From NCBI GenBank assembly GCA_035578175.1, contig JAQMRL010000010.1, forward strand, positions 28,512,284 through 28,576,283: a stretch of 64,000 bases of DNA, written 5' to 3'. Numbering within the stretch: the stretch's first letter is position 1; every line of letters starts with the position of its first letter. Positions 10,133-22,566 of this stretch are shown piece after piece. The stretch comes from Catonia carolina. Taxonomy: Eukaryota > Arthropoda > Insecta > Hemiptera > Achilidae. The notes under the pieces are model-generated. The model was not told the origin of the DNA. It saw only the letters and a program-made list of their open reading frames with translations, and searched no databases. The position numbers and the translations under genes are program-made.

Positions 10133-10867
10133 AACATTTCCGTTACTGATAATAGTATTTTTAATTAGTATTCTGTACGTAACATTAAATAGAGTATGTT
10201 TACGGTAGTAAATTGTTGTTAATTGTAAATATATTTAATAATTCACTGACCTGTTATAGCTGCTATTATAAATTAGGTTTTTACTTTTTTTTATAAAATC
10301 CGACTTTCTAATGACATGTTTTGATTTATGAATCATCATCAAAGTTTATAACATTGAAACTAACTTTTTTTAATTTAATAAAATTTACAGAAGATGTTGC
10401 ATCTTAAGTCGTTTGTATAAAACAGTTTTTTTAAATATTAATGACTAAAGATACACCTGCAAATTTAATAAAATTTTTTAAACGAAGTTTAGTTTCAAAT
10501 TTGTGTACTCTGATGACGATACTTCCATCAAATCATGTAAGTAAACAATTGGATTATATAAAAAGAAAATTGGTAAAAACCTACTGTATAGCAGCTGTAA
10601 CAGATCAGTGAAAAATTAAACATTTTATATTAGCACTGAACACAGGTTGCAGGACACATTCATTATAAAGATTTATTTATAGTTAATTCTTTTTTATTTT
10701 GGTTCAGTACTTTTACAAAAACAATATTTAGGTTTCAGCAGAGTTTCAACTAAAAAAACTAGTTTTTTATTCACAGTTAAACCTCAATGGACAAAATTTG
10801 ATAATGAATATAATCTTATCCGATAGGTTAATAATTAAGGTAGAGGCAGATTACTACTAAAAGTAAT
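10133..10867. other. AT-rich stretch, no gene recognised
   Basis: There is no sustained coding frame or family match. Composition is strongly AT-rich. Confidence 0.5.
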
Positions 10868-10985
10868 TGGCAACTCGCTTCTATGCCAAGGTCCTACGTT
10901 CGAATCCCGGTCAGATCTGACATTTTTTCATCTGTAATTATTGACCTGTTTTATGTAGGCATGCATCATCACTCAAAAAAAAACT
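10868..10985 (+). mobile_element. SN-B SINE, partial
   Basis: It matches the minus-strand SINE at 53657-53838. It has the B-box-like CGTTCGAATCCCGGTCAG, then CATTTTTTCATCTGTAAT and a CATCACTCAAAAAAAA tail. The head is diverged or truncated. Confidence 0.65.
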
Positions 10986-11190
10986 TATCGCAAATTTTTG
11001 AGTAAGCTTGTAAAATATATTAATGTTAATTCATATTCTTCACATTGTATTCCTCTCGAGAGAAATGGAGCAGATTGCACCCCAATAATTTATCAGTAAT
11101 ACTTTAATTTCAAGTGTAAACAAGTCACTCTTGATAAAACTCAGTCTGTAGTAAAAGCTATTAAACTAAAAACACATATGATCAACTGCA

Positions 11191-11388
11191 CCGGGCGCAT
11201 TGGCGCAGTTGGTAACGTGCTCGCCTCTCATCATGCGGTCCTGGGTTCGAATCCCACTCAGGCACGGCATATTTTCATAATTTACGAAAAATCATTTCAT
11301 CCTCCATTGTACAATAGTTACACCCCAACGTCGTCGCTAATGACCGTTGTAGTTGATGTAATGTTAAAAATGAATTAAAAAGAAAAAA
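11191..11388 (+). mobile_element. SN-A SINE (tRNA-Met-like head), tail type 1
   Basis: It has an A box (TGGCGCAGTTGGTAACGTGC), an anticodon-loop-like CTCATCA and a B box (GGGTTCGAATCCCACTCAGG), then a GGCATATTTTCAT body. The tail runs from ACACCCCAACGTCGTCGCTA into A-rich DNA. The acceptor stem does not close, so it is a SINE and not a tRNA gene. RNA polymerase III boxes are intact. Confidence 0.85.
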
Positions 11389-11480
11389 TATGATTCGACA
11401 GTGTCATGATTCAGACCTGCCTACATGATCATTCAGCCCACAACATTCCAAAACATTTGTTTTGACTCCATAAATACCAT

Positions 11481-11650
11481 AGTTTTTCTTTTTTTGTTTA
11501 ACGTCCAACTGTTCTGTAATTACTGCTAATGCAGACAAAGAAGGATGAAATGATTTTTTGTAATGTACGAAAATATGCCAAGCCTGAATGGGATTCGAAC
11601 CCAAGACCGCATGATGAGAGGTGAGCATGTTACCATAAATACCATTAGGC
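11481..11650 (-). mobile_element. SN-A SINE, tail type 2
   Basis: This is the inverted copy: T-rich start, TTTAACGTCCAACTGTTCTG tail type 2, then GGGATTCGAACCCAAGACCG (B box) and GATGAGAGG. The head is diverged after GTTACCATAAAT. It abuts the M1 element that begins at 11660. Confidence 0.8.
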
Positions 11651-11659
11651 GTACACATA

Positions 11660-12577
11660 CGAGGGGTGGCTATTAAATAACGAGACTAACGTAAAAAATT
11701 TTGTTTTTATTTTTTACATGACTACTTATTGTCACCATCAATATACACTCCTTCTCTATCCCTACAACGATCCATGCAAATTTTCCATTGTTGGAAACAG
11801 TGCTCGAAGTCATCTTCTGTCAGCTCCTTCAGGACACGTGCCGCTCAATAATGTTTGAAATGAAGCTCACAAAAATGTTTGTACAGACACTTTGTACGCG
11901 ATTGAAAATGACCCAAATTTTATGGAAACGATAATAACATGTGATGAAACATGGTTTTTTACTTATGATCTGGAAATGAAGCGCCAATCCATGCGCTGGA
12001 AGAGCCAAAAAAGCTCGAATGAGTAAGTCAAATTTAAAGCAATGATGATTGTTTTTTTTATATCCATGGGATTGTGTACCTTCACTGGGTTCCTGTAGGT
12101 CAAACAATTAATCAATATTACTACCTTGAGGTACTTTCTAAACTTTGTCAAAGAGTAAGGAAAAAATGCCCTGAAATGTGGAAAAACAAATCTTGGGTTC
12201 TCCACCAAGACAATGCGCCAGCTTATTCCGCGTTATCTGTCAAGAGGTTCCTAGCCAAGTACAGCATCTCAGTGTTAGAACATCCACCTTATTCACCAGA
12301 CCATCTTGCACCATGTGACTTCTACCTGTTCCCTAAGGTGAAATCTGGATTAAAAGGGACAAGATTTGAGTCTGTGGAAGCTGTAAAAGAGAAAGCGACA
12401 TGTCTGAAGGAGCTGACAGAAGATGACTTCCAGCACATCCAACAATGGAAAATTCGCATGGAGCGTTGTAGGGACAGAGAAGGGAGTGTATATTGAAGGT
12501 GAAAATAAGTGATTATGTATAAAATAAAAATAAAATTCTTTACAATGTCAGTCTCGTTATTTAATAGCCCGACCTCG
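11660..12577 (+). mobile_element. M1 mariner derivative, copy B, two 3'-type ends
   Basis: TA targets lie at 11658-11659 and 12578-12579. The left end, through about 11846, is the reverse complement of the right end (from about 12391), so both termini come from the transposase 3' side. After 11846 the forward strand holds the middle and end of the transposase gene. Terminal repeats share GGCTATTAAATAACGAGACT. Arm identity is visibly lower than in the 7378-8233 element, so this copy is older. Confidence 0.85.
11850..12496 (+). pseudogene. M1 mariner transposase, middle and C-terminal part, broken
   Basis: Forward frames show ITCDETWFF (first catalytic Asp), HQDNAPAYSA (second) and HPPYSP..LAPCDFYLF (third). 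The last two would be 34 residues apart (DD34D, canonical mariner) but for one inserted codon at about 12302. The frame ends early through an indel after DDFQHIQQWKIRMERCRDRE. The N-terminal helix-turn-helix region is replaced by the inverted arm. It is not functional. Confidence 0.85.
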
Positions 12578-13123
12578 TATAATGCACTATTTTTATAGTT
12601 CAGTTTGAGTTTTTGTGTTTTTCAGAAAAAAATGTTAAAACTAGGTGCAATTAGTATGGGTCAAGCTAAGCAATCTGGGTTGAATTCTGCCCAATGAGAA
12701 AGAACTGTACTGTTGATGTTTACTCTACAAAAAAATGGCTTTTACTGTAGCTACACAAATAAGTAAAAGAAATATTACTGTATTTACCCAAATATAAGGA
12801 GAGGTTTTTTCCTAAGATTTCTCCTTAGAAATTACACATCGCCTTATATTCGAATAGTTACAAAAGCCATAACGAAGATGTAAAAATAAAAGATTTAAAA
12901 ATGTTGTATAGGCCTATAGTAAAAGTAGTAGTATCAAATGATTGTACTTGGAATGGACATTATATGATAAACTATATGATATCCATTGAAACAACGTTTT
13001 AAAAAAAACATTACCTGTCTTTTGGGTAGAATGGGCCATAGGGTTGTCTAGAACCAAATATGTTCAAAGATGAGAGATGTCATTTACATTGATGCACAGA
13101 AGATTTCTAAGAAAAACATAATG

Positions 13124-13300
13124 CCGGCCGCATTGGCGCAGTTGGTAACGTGCTCGCCTCTCATCATGCGGTCCCGGGTTCGAATCCCACTCAGGCACGG
13201 CATATTTTCATACGTTACAAAAATTGATTTCATCCTCATTACACCCCAACGTCGTCGCTAATGACCACAGCAGTTGATGCGACGTTAAATAAAAAAAAAA
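13124..13300 (+). mobile_element. SN-A SINE with 12-bp target-site duplication
   Basis: This is a full head-to-tail SN-A (tail type 1) ending in A-rich DNA. The direct repeat AAAAACATAATG flanks it at 13112-13123 and 13301-13312. The A and B boxes are intact. It is the cleanest SN-A copy in the window. Confidence 0.9.
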
Positions 13301-13522
13301 AAAAACATAATGAAACGTAGACCTGTATTGTTTATAGAATGAGTTGTAGGTGATTCTACAGCCCATGGCTTCCCATACTCACCACAGGGTAACCTTCCAC
13401 ATTGGCCTACCGTGTTAGTTGCCTAGTCTAGTTTAAGTTGTGAAGATAATGAGAATGGAGTTGAAGATGTTTATGAAGCTAAAAAGAAGTTTGTTTTGTG
13501 TATAGTGTTTCGTTTATATTTT

Positions 13523-13967
13523 TTTTTGTCATCAGTCTCTCGACTGGTTTGATGCAGTTCTCCAAGCTGTTCTACCTTGCGCAAGTCGTTTCATATCTAG
13601 ATACTTGTAACACCCTACATCTTTTGTAATTTGCTTTATATATTCTAATCTTTGCCTACCCCTACAATTTACTCCCTCAATATTACCCTCCATTATTGAT
13701 AGCCCAATACCTGGATGTCTTAAGATATGCCGCACTAGCCTATACCTTCTTCTGATAAGATGCTTCCATATACTCCTTTTTTCATCCACTCGCCTAAGAA
13801 CCTCTAAATTACTTATTTTTTCCACCCACCTAATGTTTAACATTTTCCTTTAACACCACATTTCAAAAGATTCTATCCTCTTCTTTTCTACAGCCCCTAT
13901 CACCCATATGTCACTCCCGTATAATCCAACACTCCAAACATAATGTTTTAAAAATTTTTCCTAATCT
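13523..13967 (-). pseudogene. LINE ORF2 C-terminal fragment
   Basis: On the minus strand the sequence reads VGLYGSDIWVIGAVEKKRIE, a frameshift or stop, then NIRWVEKISNLEVLRRV, RLVRHILRHPG and finally MKRLAQGRTAWRTASNQS near the end. This is the characteristic tail of non-LTR retrotransposon proteins in insects. It differs from the RTE copy at 774-1390, so a second LINE lineage is present. It lies within the TIR element 12777-14126. Confidence 0.8.
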
Positions 13968-14126
13968 GTAAATTATCTTTATCTATTTATCTGTAAATTT
14001 AGTTTATACTATAATGTAGTGTTAATTTCATTTATAAACTAACAATTAACATTAAAAAAATCTGTTTTTTTTCTAGAATTTTAATTAAAGTTTAAAGGGT
14101 CGCCTAATATTCGGGTAAATACGATA

Positions 14127-15701
14127 AATAAAAAAACAAAATATTTTTAATAAGCAATGTAGATTTATTTATCATATATTAAGATTATTTTACAACAAAA
14201 AAAAACACGGCAAATCGCAGTTGCCATTAAAAAAATCATAATAATATTGTCCACTCTCTCAACAGTCCATGCATCTTATTAAAAAAAAAAATTCAAAAAT
14301 ATTTCACAATAAATAATTTTTTATATAAATCTTATAAAAAATGGAATATTATTAAATTTCAAATATAACATCACAATTTATACATTTGTATTTATAAAAT
14401 ATAAATATATAAAACAATTTATTTATAATAATTATATAATATTAGGCCTACGAAATTATTAACATAAAAATTTGTCGAAAAATGTTTACAGGAATGTACA
14501 AATTTGATAAAAAATATCCATTGGCAGTAAACGCTACAACGTCGGAAATAATATCTATATAACCGATCAGTCGTTAAATACAAACATTGTAAAAAATTAC
14601 AATTATAAATACGTACAAAACATAATTATTAATATTTGATACACTTTTCAAAACCTGCTGGAATGCATTTACAATATAAATTTAATGAATATGACATTTT
14701 AACGTAAATAAATTACACGTATTTCTAAATTCTTAGAACAATGATGACATATTTTCAATTTTACAGTATAATTTAAATTGTTACAATATATTTCCAAAGA
14801 CAAAATTTAGTTTATTATAACAACTTTGAATTATGTTAATACTATTATCATTAAACAGTTTTTCCTCACCTTTTACATTGTGTAAATCCAAGACAATATT
14901 TTGTAACACTCTGAAAAAACTGAACATAATAAAAACAAAATTAGGTGTTTTTTTTTAATTTTCTACATCTGTATTAGATAAGATTTAATTTATAAAACTG
15001 CCTAAATGATGTATTTAAAAATTAAAAAACAAAAACTATTTAAAAAAAATTATCAATTAGAACTTAGCAACCATTCCAGTGATTAATTTAATAGACTTAA
15101 AAATTTACAATAAAATATTTTGTTTTTAAATACACACTTGATTAATATTATGCTATAAAACCATGTAATCTATTTTAATCCGAAATATAGATCATAGATA
15201 TAATGTCCGCATGTAAAAGATAAATTGAAGAGGTCGGCAGAAGAAAGTGCTAACCCACATAATTTTTCTTAAATATTCTGTAAAAATAAAACGTACAGCA
15301 TGTTTTGAACAAGATGCTGTACTTACAATCTTAAGAACCTAGCTTAAGAGAAAATAACAAAATGTTTAACAAAAATTAAAAAATATGATTTCTAGATTTC
15401 AGTAAAAATTTTAAATAACTGCATAAATTTATGTTGACGTAGATTAGCACGTCTTCTCCCGACCCCTTCAATTGTAATGTTCACATAAATATTACAAATT
15501 CATATGATCAGGGAATATTCCAAAGGTTTAATATTGAAGGAGACGACCATTGTCATAATCAGGAGTTGAAAAAAAAACAAAAATTTGTTCATTGACACCG
15601 AGAAACATTGAAAAACGATGTGAAAATAAATAAAATCTTTTTAATATTTTATAAAGTAAATGTATGAGTTTTATAATTAAGTAAAGTAAATTAGTAGTAA
15701 T
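14127..15701. other. AT-rich stretch, no gene recognised
   Basis: This is extremely AT-rich with many AATAAA/TTTATT strings and no coding frame or repeat match. It may be intergenic DNA or a distal part of a long inx2 transcript on the minus strand. I cannot tell which. Confidence 0.4.
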
Positions 15702-15715
15702 AAAGTAAATGTAGT

Positions 15716-15946
15716 AATTGCTGATGTCAAAGATCGCACACCGGTTTACAAAGAAACAATTAAAGACAAAAACAAAATTTTATCAGTAAGAACAATTAAA
15801 CGAAAAGAACAGGTTTGTTCAGACGAATTGAGAAAAGTATTGGCAAGAAAGAAATGAAAAGGAAATAAACTACCGAAGAAAAAGAGCTAACCAAAGAGAC
15901 TAAAGTGATCCTTTGTGGTCATAAAATGAAAAAAAAAGAAAAAAGA
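15716..15946 (+). mobile_element. LINE-X 3' fragment with 14-bp target-site duplication
   Basis: The direct repeat AAAGTAAATGTAGT is at 15702-15715 and 15947-15960. The insert begins ATTGCTGATGTCAAAGATCG, ends in GATCCTTTGTGGTCATAAAA and then an A-rich tail. It matches the 3' part of 32877-33316. Its short coding remnant is frameshifted. Confidence 0.9.
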
Positions 15947-16059
15947 AAAGTAAATGTAGTGAGTTTTATAAATAAAACTCACAAAATCCGCAAAGCACAC
16001 ACAAAATGTTTACAATAAAAAAAGTTTTTCAATAAATTCAATACTCCGACATTACAACA

Positions 16060-16640
16060 CCGTAATTCTTTCGGAGATCACATACAGCAGCGAAACAATC
16101 TTCAGTCTCAGGAAGATAAACACGGAGCACAGAATCTCAAAATTGGAGCGTCAGATCAGGAGATGCCTGAACAAAAGATGTTTCTCTGGTGGGATATGGA
16201 AACCCGTCTCGAAAGAAGAAGTATACAGAACCTCTAGCAGACCAGATGAGGAAAAAGAGAATTTCCTTCTTTGGAAATCTCTTGAGGACCGACTCTTTCA
16301 GAATCTCAAAACAAATCATCAACTTTTTCCTAAACAGAAAAACTCAGCCCCACTGGATCAGGGAAATTAAGGAGGACATGAAAGGATGCCAAATCTCACT
16401 TGAGGACCTCAAAACAAAATCCGGAAATTACCACAGGCTGAAGACCACAAGACTTGAACAGCAGAAACCGACGAAACGACGGAAAGTTGTGTATTCTGAC
16501 AAGGACGGCAGAGATCAGATGGATTGAAGGAATACTGGAGAAAGTTCAAGGAGGGAAACATCAGGAAGGACTCCAAAACCGCAAAAATTGAAATGAGTTT
16601 TTTTTTTAGTTTGATGAACTTATGAAGTCCTATGTGGCTT
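16060..16640 (+). mobile_element. LINE-Y 3' fragment with broken ORF2 end
   Basis: Conceptual translation gives ITYSSETIFSLRKIN, then KLERQIRRC. A frameshift near 16225 switches to LADQMRKKRISFFGNLLRT and QPHWIREIKEDM, up to the stop at 16525-16527. The RKKRISFFGNLLR block is typical of LINE C-termini. The 3' UTR reads TTAGTTTGATGAACTTATG and ends in an A-run. A second copy lies at 31697-32046. No target duplication is evident. Confidence 0.8.
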
Positions 16641-16649
16641 TACAAAAAA

Positions 16650-17092
16650 AAAAAGTTCTTTAATAACTTATACTAAACTGGTATTAAAGCATTGCCTACT
16701 TGTGATAACATTCTGTCCATTAAGTAAAGTGAACAATTAGTTACAAAATTAATAATAAATAAAGTTAATTTATTTTTAATCACCACAGCTCAACCTAAAA
16801 ATGGTTATAGTTATACACCTAATGGTTATAATGTGAGAAGCAGGAAGAATCTGGGAGCATCGAGATGTTAACTTAAAAAAACTAAATCCAGTACTCTATT
16901 AGTGGCATATAAGCTCTTTAATAAGCTGCACAAGGATGTAAGGGACCCCAAAAATGCTTCAAAAACTGGTTAATAAATGAATTAATGGTTAATAAAAATC
17001 ATTAAGAATTACTACATCGAATATCCATTGTTGGTAGAAATTTTTAAAATTGTCATCTATGATTTTGTTTAGTCCGTCAAAACCAGATGTCA
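16650..17092. other. AT-rich spacer
   Basis: No gene or repeat recognised. Confidence 0.45.
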
Positions 17093-18320
17093 GAAACTAC
17101 AATAAATAATAACAAACCGTGGTTTTCGCATTCATAATCTACACAGAAAGTTAGAGGGTCTAAATTGGGTTTGAAGTTTCAGTTTCGACTGTAAGTGGCC
17201 CAAAAACCGGAAATCAGAAACTACAAGAGATTGTAAAAAACTTTTTTGGATTCGTAATCTAGACAAAAAATTAGAGGATCTAAATTGGGTTTGAAGTTTC
17301 AGTTTCGACATTAAGTGGCCCAAAAACCGGAAATCAGAAACTACAAGAGATAGCAGAAAACTGTTTTTGGATTCGTAATCTACACAAAAAGTTAGAGGGT
17401 CTAAATTGGGTTTGAAGCTTCAGTTTCGACTGTACGTGGCCCAAAAACTGGAAATCAGAAACTACAAGAGATTGCAAAAACCTGTTTTTGGCTTCGTAAT
17501 CTAGACAACAAGTTAAGAGGGTCTAAATTGGGTTTGAAGCTTCAGTTTCGACTGTACGTGGCCCAAAAACTGGAAATCAGAAACTACAAGAGATTGCAAA
17601 AACCTGTTTTTGGCTTCGTAATCTAGACAACAAGTTAAGAGGGTCTAAATTGGGTTTGAAGCTTCAGTTTCGACTGTACGTGGCCCAAAAACTGGAAATC
17701 AGAAACTACAAGAGATTGTAAAAAACTTTTTTGGATTCGTAATCTAGACAAAAAGTTAGAGGATCTAAATTGGGTTTGAAGCTTCAGTTTCGACATTAAG
17801 TGGCCCAAAAACCGGGAGTCAAAAACTACAAGAGATACCAAAAAACTGTTTTTGGATTTGTAATCTACACAAAAAGTTAGTGAGGCTGAATTGGGTTAGA
17901 AGGGCCCCAAAACCAGAAGTCAAGAAATCAAAATTTGTATTAGGAAACAAAAATAGTGTTATTCGATTCCTCTTTAAAGGATAGATATAGAAATCATTGG
18001 GTTTAAAGTTCCAGTTTCGACCGGAAGTGGCCCAAAACTGGAAGTAGAGTTCAAATTCAAAAACTACAATAGGTAGCAACAAACGCTTTTCGGATTCGTA
18101 ATGCACACAAAAAGTTACTGAGTTTGGTTTAAAGTTTCAATTTTGACCTTCAGTCAAGAAATCAAAGTTTGAATTCGGAAACAAAAGTGGTGTCATTCGA
18201 TTCCTCTTAAAGGATAGATACAGAAATCGCTAATGATTTTTGCCGAACGTCAAAGGTAAGACTTTTTAGAAATTGCTACCAGCCATGAGACACGTCATCT
18301 CATGAGAATGATATTTTACC
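17093..18320 (+). repeat. REP-S repeat with 120-122-bp minisatellite
   Basis: The landmark AAATTGGGTTTGAAG starts at 17162, 17282, 17403, 17525, 17647 and 17767, giving periods of 120, 121, 122, 122 and 120. Degenerate units follow near 17888, 17996 and 18125. The units at 17403-17647 are nearly identical, so the array grew there recently. The unique flank (AAAGGATAGATACAGAAATC to CATGAGACACGTCATCTCAT) recurs inverted at 54405-54810 and 55593-55835 next to a single unit, so the array expanded inside a dispersed element. Short open frames across it are by-products. Confidence 0.85.
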
Positions 18321-18350
18321 ACAGATACGCTGCAATGTCTGTACATAGTA

Positions 18351-21300
18351 ACAAATTATATATGTGGATGTTAAGTAATGTTTTTGACATGATCAAATTA
18401 TCAATCGATTGGTAACACGGTAATATAACATGGTAATATAGTGTATCTAAAAAAAAGTAAAATGAATTAAGAGTTTTTTTAAATTTGAATAAACTCTTAA
18501 GGCATCACTTTATAAAATTTCATCACAAATAATCACAATGACCTAACACAACCTGATCAATTTTTGTAAGAAAACCATGAAAAGTTCCAAAATTGTTTAA
18601 TAAAAATTCAGTCTTCGAAAAGTTAACCAAACAATGTTGTATCATATTTATTAAATGTCCAGTTCTTTCATAGAGAATACACCAAAATAATCTTGTACTG
18701 TACTTAATTATAAATACAAAATTAAAAAACTTACAAATATAATTTACAACAGATTCACAAAAAATATTATGCTCAAGTACTTTTATTACAACTATTATTA
18801 CAATTATCATCCTTAACGACTTTGTAAAATCTATACAGTGATTTACAAATTTTAAAAAATGTATCAATTGTACATAACATATCGAGATACGTGTGAAATA
18901 AAAACGTGATTGGTCCCACTGGGAATGTACAATTTTAATCAATGGAATAATAATTTTATTTTAATTGTTATTACTAATACATAAATTAGTAAACTAAACA
19001 TATAAATAATTCACACAAACAAGAAAGAAAATAAACGAAAAAAAATTAAAAACCTACTTAACCCACCCTTACAAAAAAAGAAGGCACAAGATGTTATTCC
19101 TTACATAATTTTAAGTTAAATATAATAAATATTATAAATTATACACTCATATAAAAATATATACGTAATATATACATAAAAAAATTTTTACACGCTTTAT
19201 AAATTTTATATTTTCTCTTAAAGCAGCCAAAATATTTAATTTGTTATATAGTAAATATACCGTTGATTTACTACGATTCATTTTAAATATATAACTAAGC
19301 AATCTATATTGTTAGATAGGCCTAAAATATATGAAACCATACAAATTTAGATGAAATAAACGTAATGCATGACTACAGAAAATCAATAAAAATTTTGAAT
19401 TTTTTTTTACTTTTTAATTTTATCAAAATTTTGTAACTACATATATACCACAAACATACATAATATTCCAGAGGAAATACATTGTATTTCAAATGCACAA
19501 TTGTCATGGATTTTTTATTTAAAATATCGTTTGAGTATTCAAAAAATTATAATTGAATTATTAAATATATTATATATTTATAATATTTAAAGGCCGAATA
19601 GATAATATAAAAGACAATTAGGCAAGATGTTAGTATTCATAAAATAAATAAGGATTCTTTAACGTTAAGTTCAAGTGTATTCGTGTACAACTGTACAGCT
19701 TAGTTCCAAAACAACATAAAAACTGCAGCGATAAAAACAATGAAAATGTATTCCAATAACTAGATAAGAAAAGAATCATTACCAATGTATTTGTTCAAAA
19801 ATTTATATAATTACTCATAAAAATTATCTGCATTAACAATGACTACTCCAGCAATGAGTATGTAAAAATTAATCTGTAAGTATTGTTGACTTGACAATTT
19901 TTTATAAACAAATCGAGTAAAACCTACAATACAACATTAAATAAACAAATTTGTTGCTCATGATTTATTACCAATTATAATATTGTCATTTGGCACATTA
20001 TTACACTTTTGAATGTGCCAAATAGTATATATTTTTATAGACATTTGGCACTCCGATGCCAAAACTTTTCCACAATTATATTCTGTCATTTCTGAACAAA
20101 TACACAATTTAATATTCAAATATTAATACTAAATATGCACAACTGGAATAATAAAATTGATGATTAATGAAAGTTGGGACAATAACAATAAAAATAATTT
20201 TTCTATCGTTTAAAATCTAATAATATGAAAAAAATAATGAGTTTTAAATATTAATACCAAATTGTAGTCTCAGATAAATCTACAAAAATAATTGAAGACA
20301 CTTCAAATTATTAAAAAAACAACTAAAATTATAGAAATTAAAGAAAAGAATCCTATTTTAAATTATAAATAATCATGCTAAAATGAATAATAATTTTAAA
20401 ACGATGAAATGTACATAAGTACAAATAAAAATTGACATTATTATAAAATCTGAATAAAATAATTTAAGAACAGTATTTAATAATTGATATTGTTTCATAG
20501 ATTTGATGTCCGATTGAAATAATAAAATTATTTACAACAATATTATTGAAAAATACTGAACGTTTCGTTTAAAACCTGGTTTTTAAAATCATTTGATTAT
20601 TTAAAACTGATCTCACATATTACATTGTGCAAAAAATTGATTGTTAATAGCAAAAAAATTGTGAAAAACATGTTGACAAAATTATTATAATTTTCTTTCT
20701 TCCTTGCATTTAAAAAAAAATATTATTAGCTATTTATAAATTATATTTATTTATATTAGAGAATTACTACTAAAAATAATAATTAGAATAGACATAATTC
20801 TAAACATATGCTATGATCACAATTTTTATAAGTCTAATTTAAAAAAAAAACATAGTACAACACATTAAATTTACATTCAAACGCAAATTACTAGCATTCA
20901 CTACAAAGTCCATTTTGCATAAACACAAAAAACACAACCCACATCCTATCATACAAGAAAAAAAACAAAAAAACATTCACACACCCTTACATTCACACAT
21001 ACTAACATGTAACATTATTTCATAATTTGTTTTGTATATAAACAATTTGATAATAAAGCCCACAAAAAGAATGTTGGAATCAATATATTTAACTGGATAA
21101 TTAGTAACTCTAAATTATTCTGAATATACAGCACAAAATATCGAATAGAATATGTTAAAAATATAAATGTATAAAAAATTGAGCTATAACAAATACGTTA
21201 TATTTTTACAAAATTTTTATATAACTCAAAATTTTACAGAAAAAATTAATTAGACAAATTAACAATAATAAGAATGGTATAATTATTGCATCGATAAACA

Positions 21301-22566
21301 AAAATAACATGAATTTTTGTCAGTCTAATATATTTATGTAAGACTTAAATATATGTAAAACAAAAAATAGTGGCCTGAAATAAGCTGCAGTAGGCTATCA
21401 TTAAAAACTTCATCGAAACAATGTTTGGCCTACGGTGATTTTTTATCGGTAAAATAAAATTATTTTATTCACTTTAACACCGACAATTTATTATGCCGAA
21501 ATAAAAAAATCTAAATGGAAATAAATTTAACACTACACTTGTTTTTTCGTTTAAATTAATTAATATTATTTTAGGTATTATCAGAGATCTTGTAGATTGA
21601 ACACTAAAAATGGAAAAGTTCAATTAATTAAATTGCTTTAATTACTTTTAAAAGATAAAAATATATACAATTTGAAAAAATATCAAAAGAAAAACGTTTT
21701 TAGTAATATAATTAATGCTATAATAAAAGACAGATTGTTTTGTACAAAATTGGAAGCTCATAAAAGATGAATATAGACCTAATTCAATAGTAGGCTAATA
21801 AATTGATATTTGAACTTTTCTTGCCAAAACCAGTCTTGATCATCACATAAACAGTATTCAAACTGAATTTGAAAAATATCTATATAAAACATTTCAATAT
21901 TTAATATTTATTATTAAATATTATATTATATACACGAATATTTATATATATATATTTATAAATAATAATGACATCCTAACTATATATACTAAAAAAAAAC
22001 AAAAAAGAATGAAAAATTATTGCTGTTTAAAATTATATTCATTTGCTAGAGCTTGGCTTCTAAGTAGTTTGTGCATAAAGGTTCCTTTTAAAATACACTA
22101 ACAATCATTATTATTAAAGTAAATTGGAGCAACTTGTAGGAATGTAAAGATTACATTGTATATAATATAAATAAAGTTCACACCGTAATGAACATTTGGA
22201 TGTATAGGTTATGTTGTCAACATCAGTTGCACTACATACTTTTAAAGGTCCATCTTCAAAAGTAATTGAACCTAATAATTCTCTTTCTAATAATATAACT
22301 GTGCGTTATGTTTATAATTAATTAATTAATTGTATAACCTATGAAAAATAATAACTTGTTACTACACTATGCCCAAGTTGAAAACTAAAATGAAAAAATG
22401 TTACGATAACTTGAACACATAAATATTATTTTACTGTTTACATAGCGGGCCAAATTAACCCTTAGTTAATTAAAACCCACTTTATATCGATCGATCGTTA
22501 TATAAATACTTACGCAAGGCACTTAATTAAATGTATTTAAACTAACACAAACAATATCATCAATAT
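18351..22566. other. Repeat-poor, AT-rich 3' flank of inx2
   Basis: These 4.2 kb contain none of the repeat families found elsewhere in the window and no credible coding frame. A 139-codon minus frame at 18523-18942 is low-complexity. The stretch sits directly downstream of the inx2 stop and has several minus-strand AATAAA signals (for example near 21907). A long AU-rich 3' UTR is possible but unproven. Confidence 0.5.

Larger units (their letters stand above)
12777..14126. mobile_element. TIR element hosting a SINE and a LINE fragment
   Basis: The left end GTATTTACCCAAATATAAGG (near 12778) and the right end (reverse complement GTATTTACCCGAATATTAGG, ending near 14123) form terminal inverted repeats. 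The internal DNA has no transposase of its own. It carries the SN-A insertion at 13124-13300 and the LINE fragment at 13523-13967. It is probably a non-autonomous cut-and-paste element, superfamily unassigned. The exact target duplication is not clear. Confidence 0.6.

Noticed and set aside
11191..11378. tRNA-Met-like genes at SN-A loci
   Set aside because: A and B boxes are good, but the acceptor arms do not pair, the same SINE body follows every copy, and flanking target duplications exist (13112/13301, 39222/39409, 51709/51871). They are SINEs.
17132..18106. Frames with repeating KLKLQTQFR-type peptides
   Set aside because: They are translations of the 120-122-bp minisatellite and have no independent support as protein.
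18523..18942. 139-codon minus-strand frame
   Set aside because: Low-complexity, I/N/F/K-rich frame expected by chance in AT-rich DNA, with no domain or repeat support.
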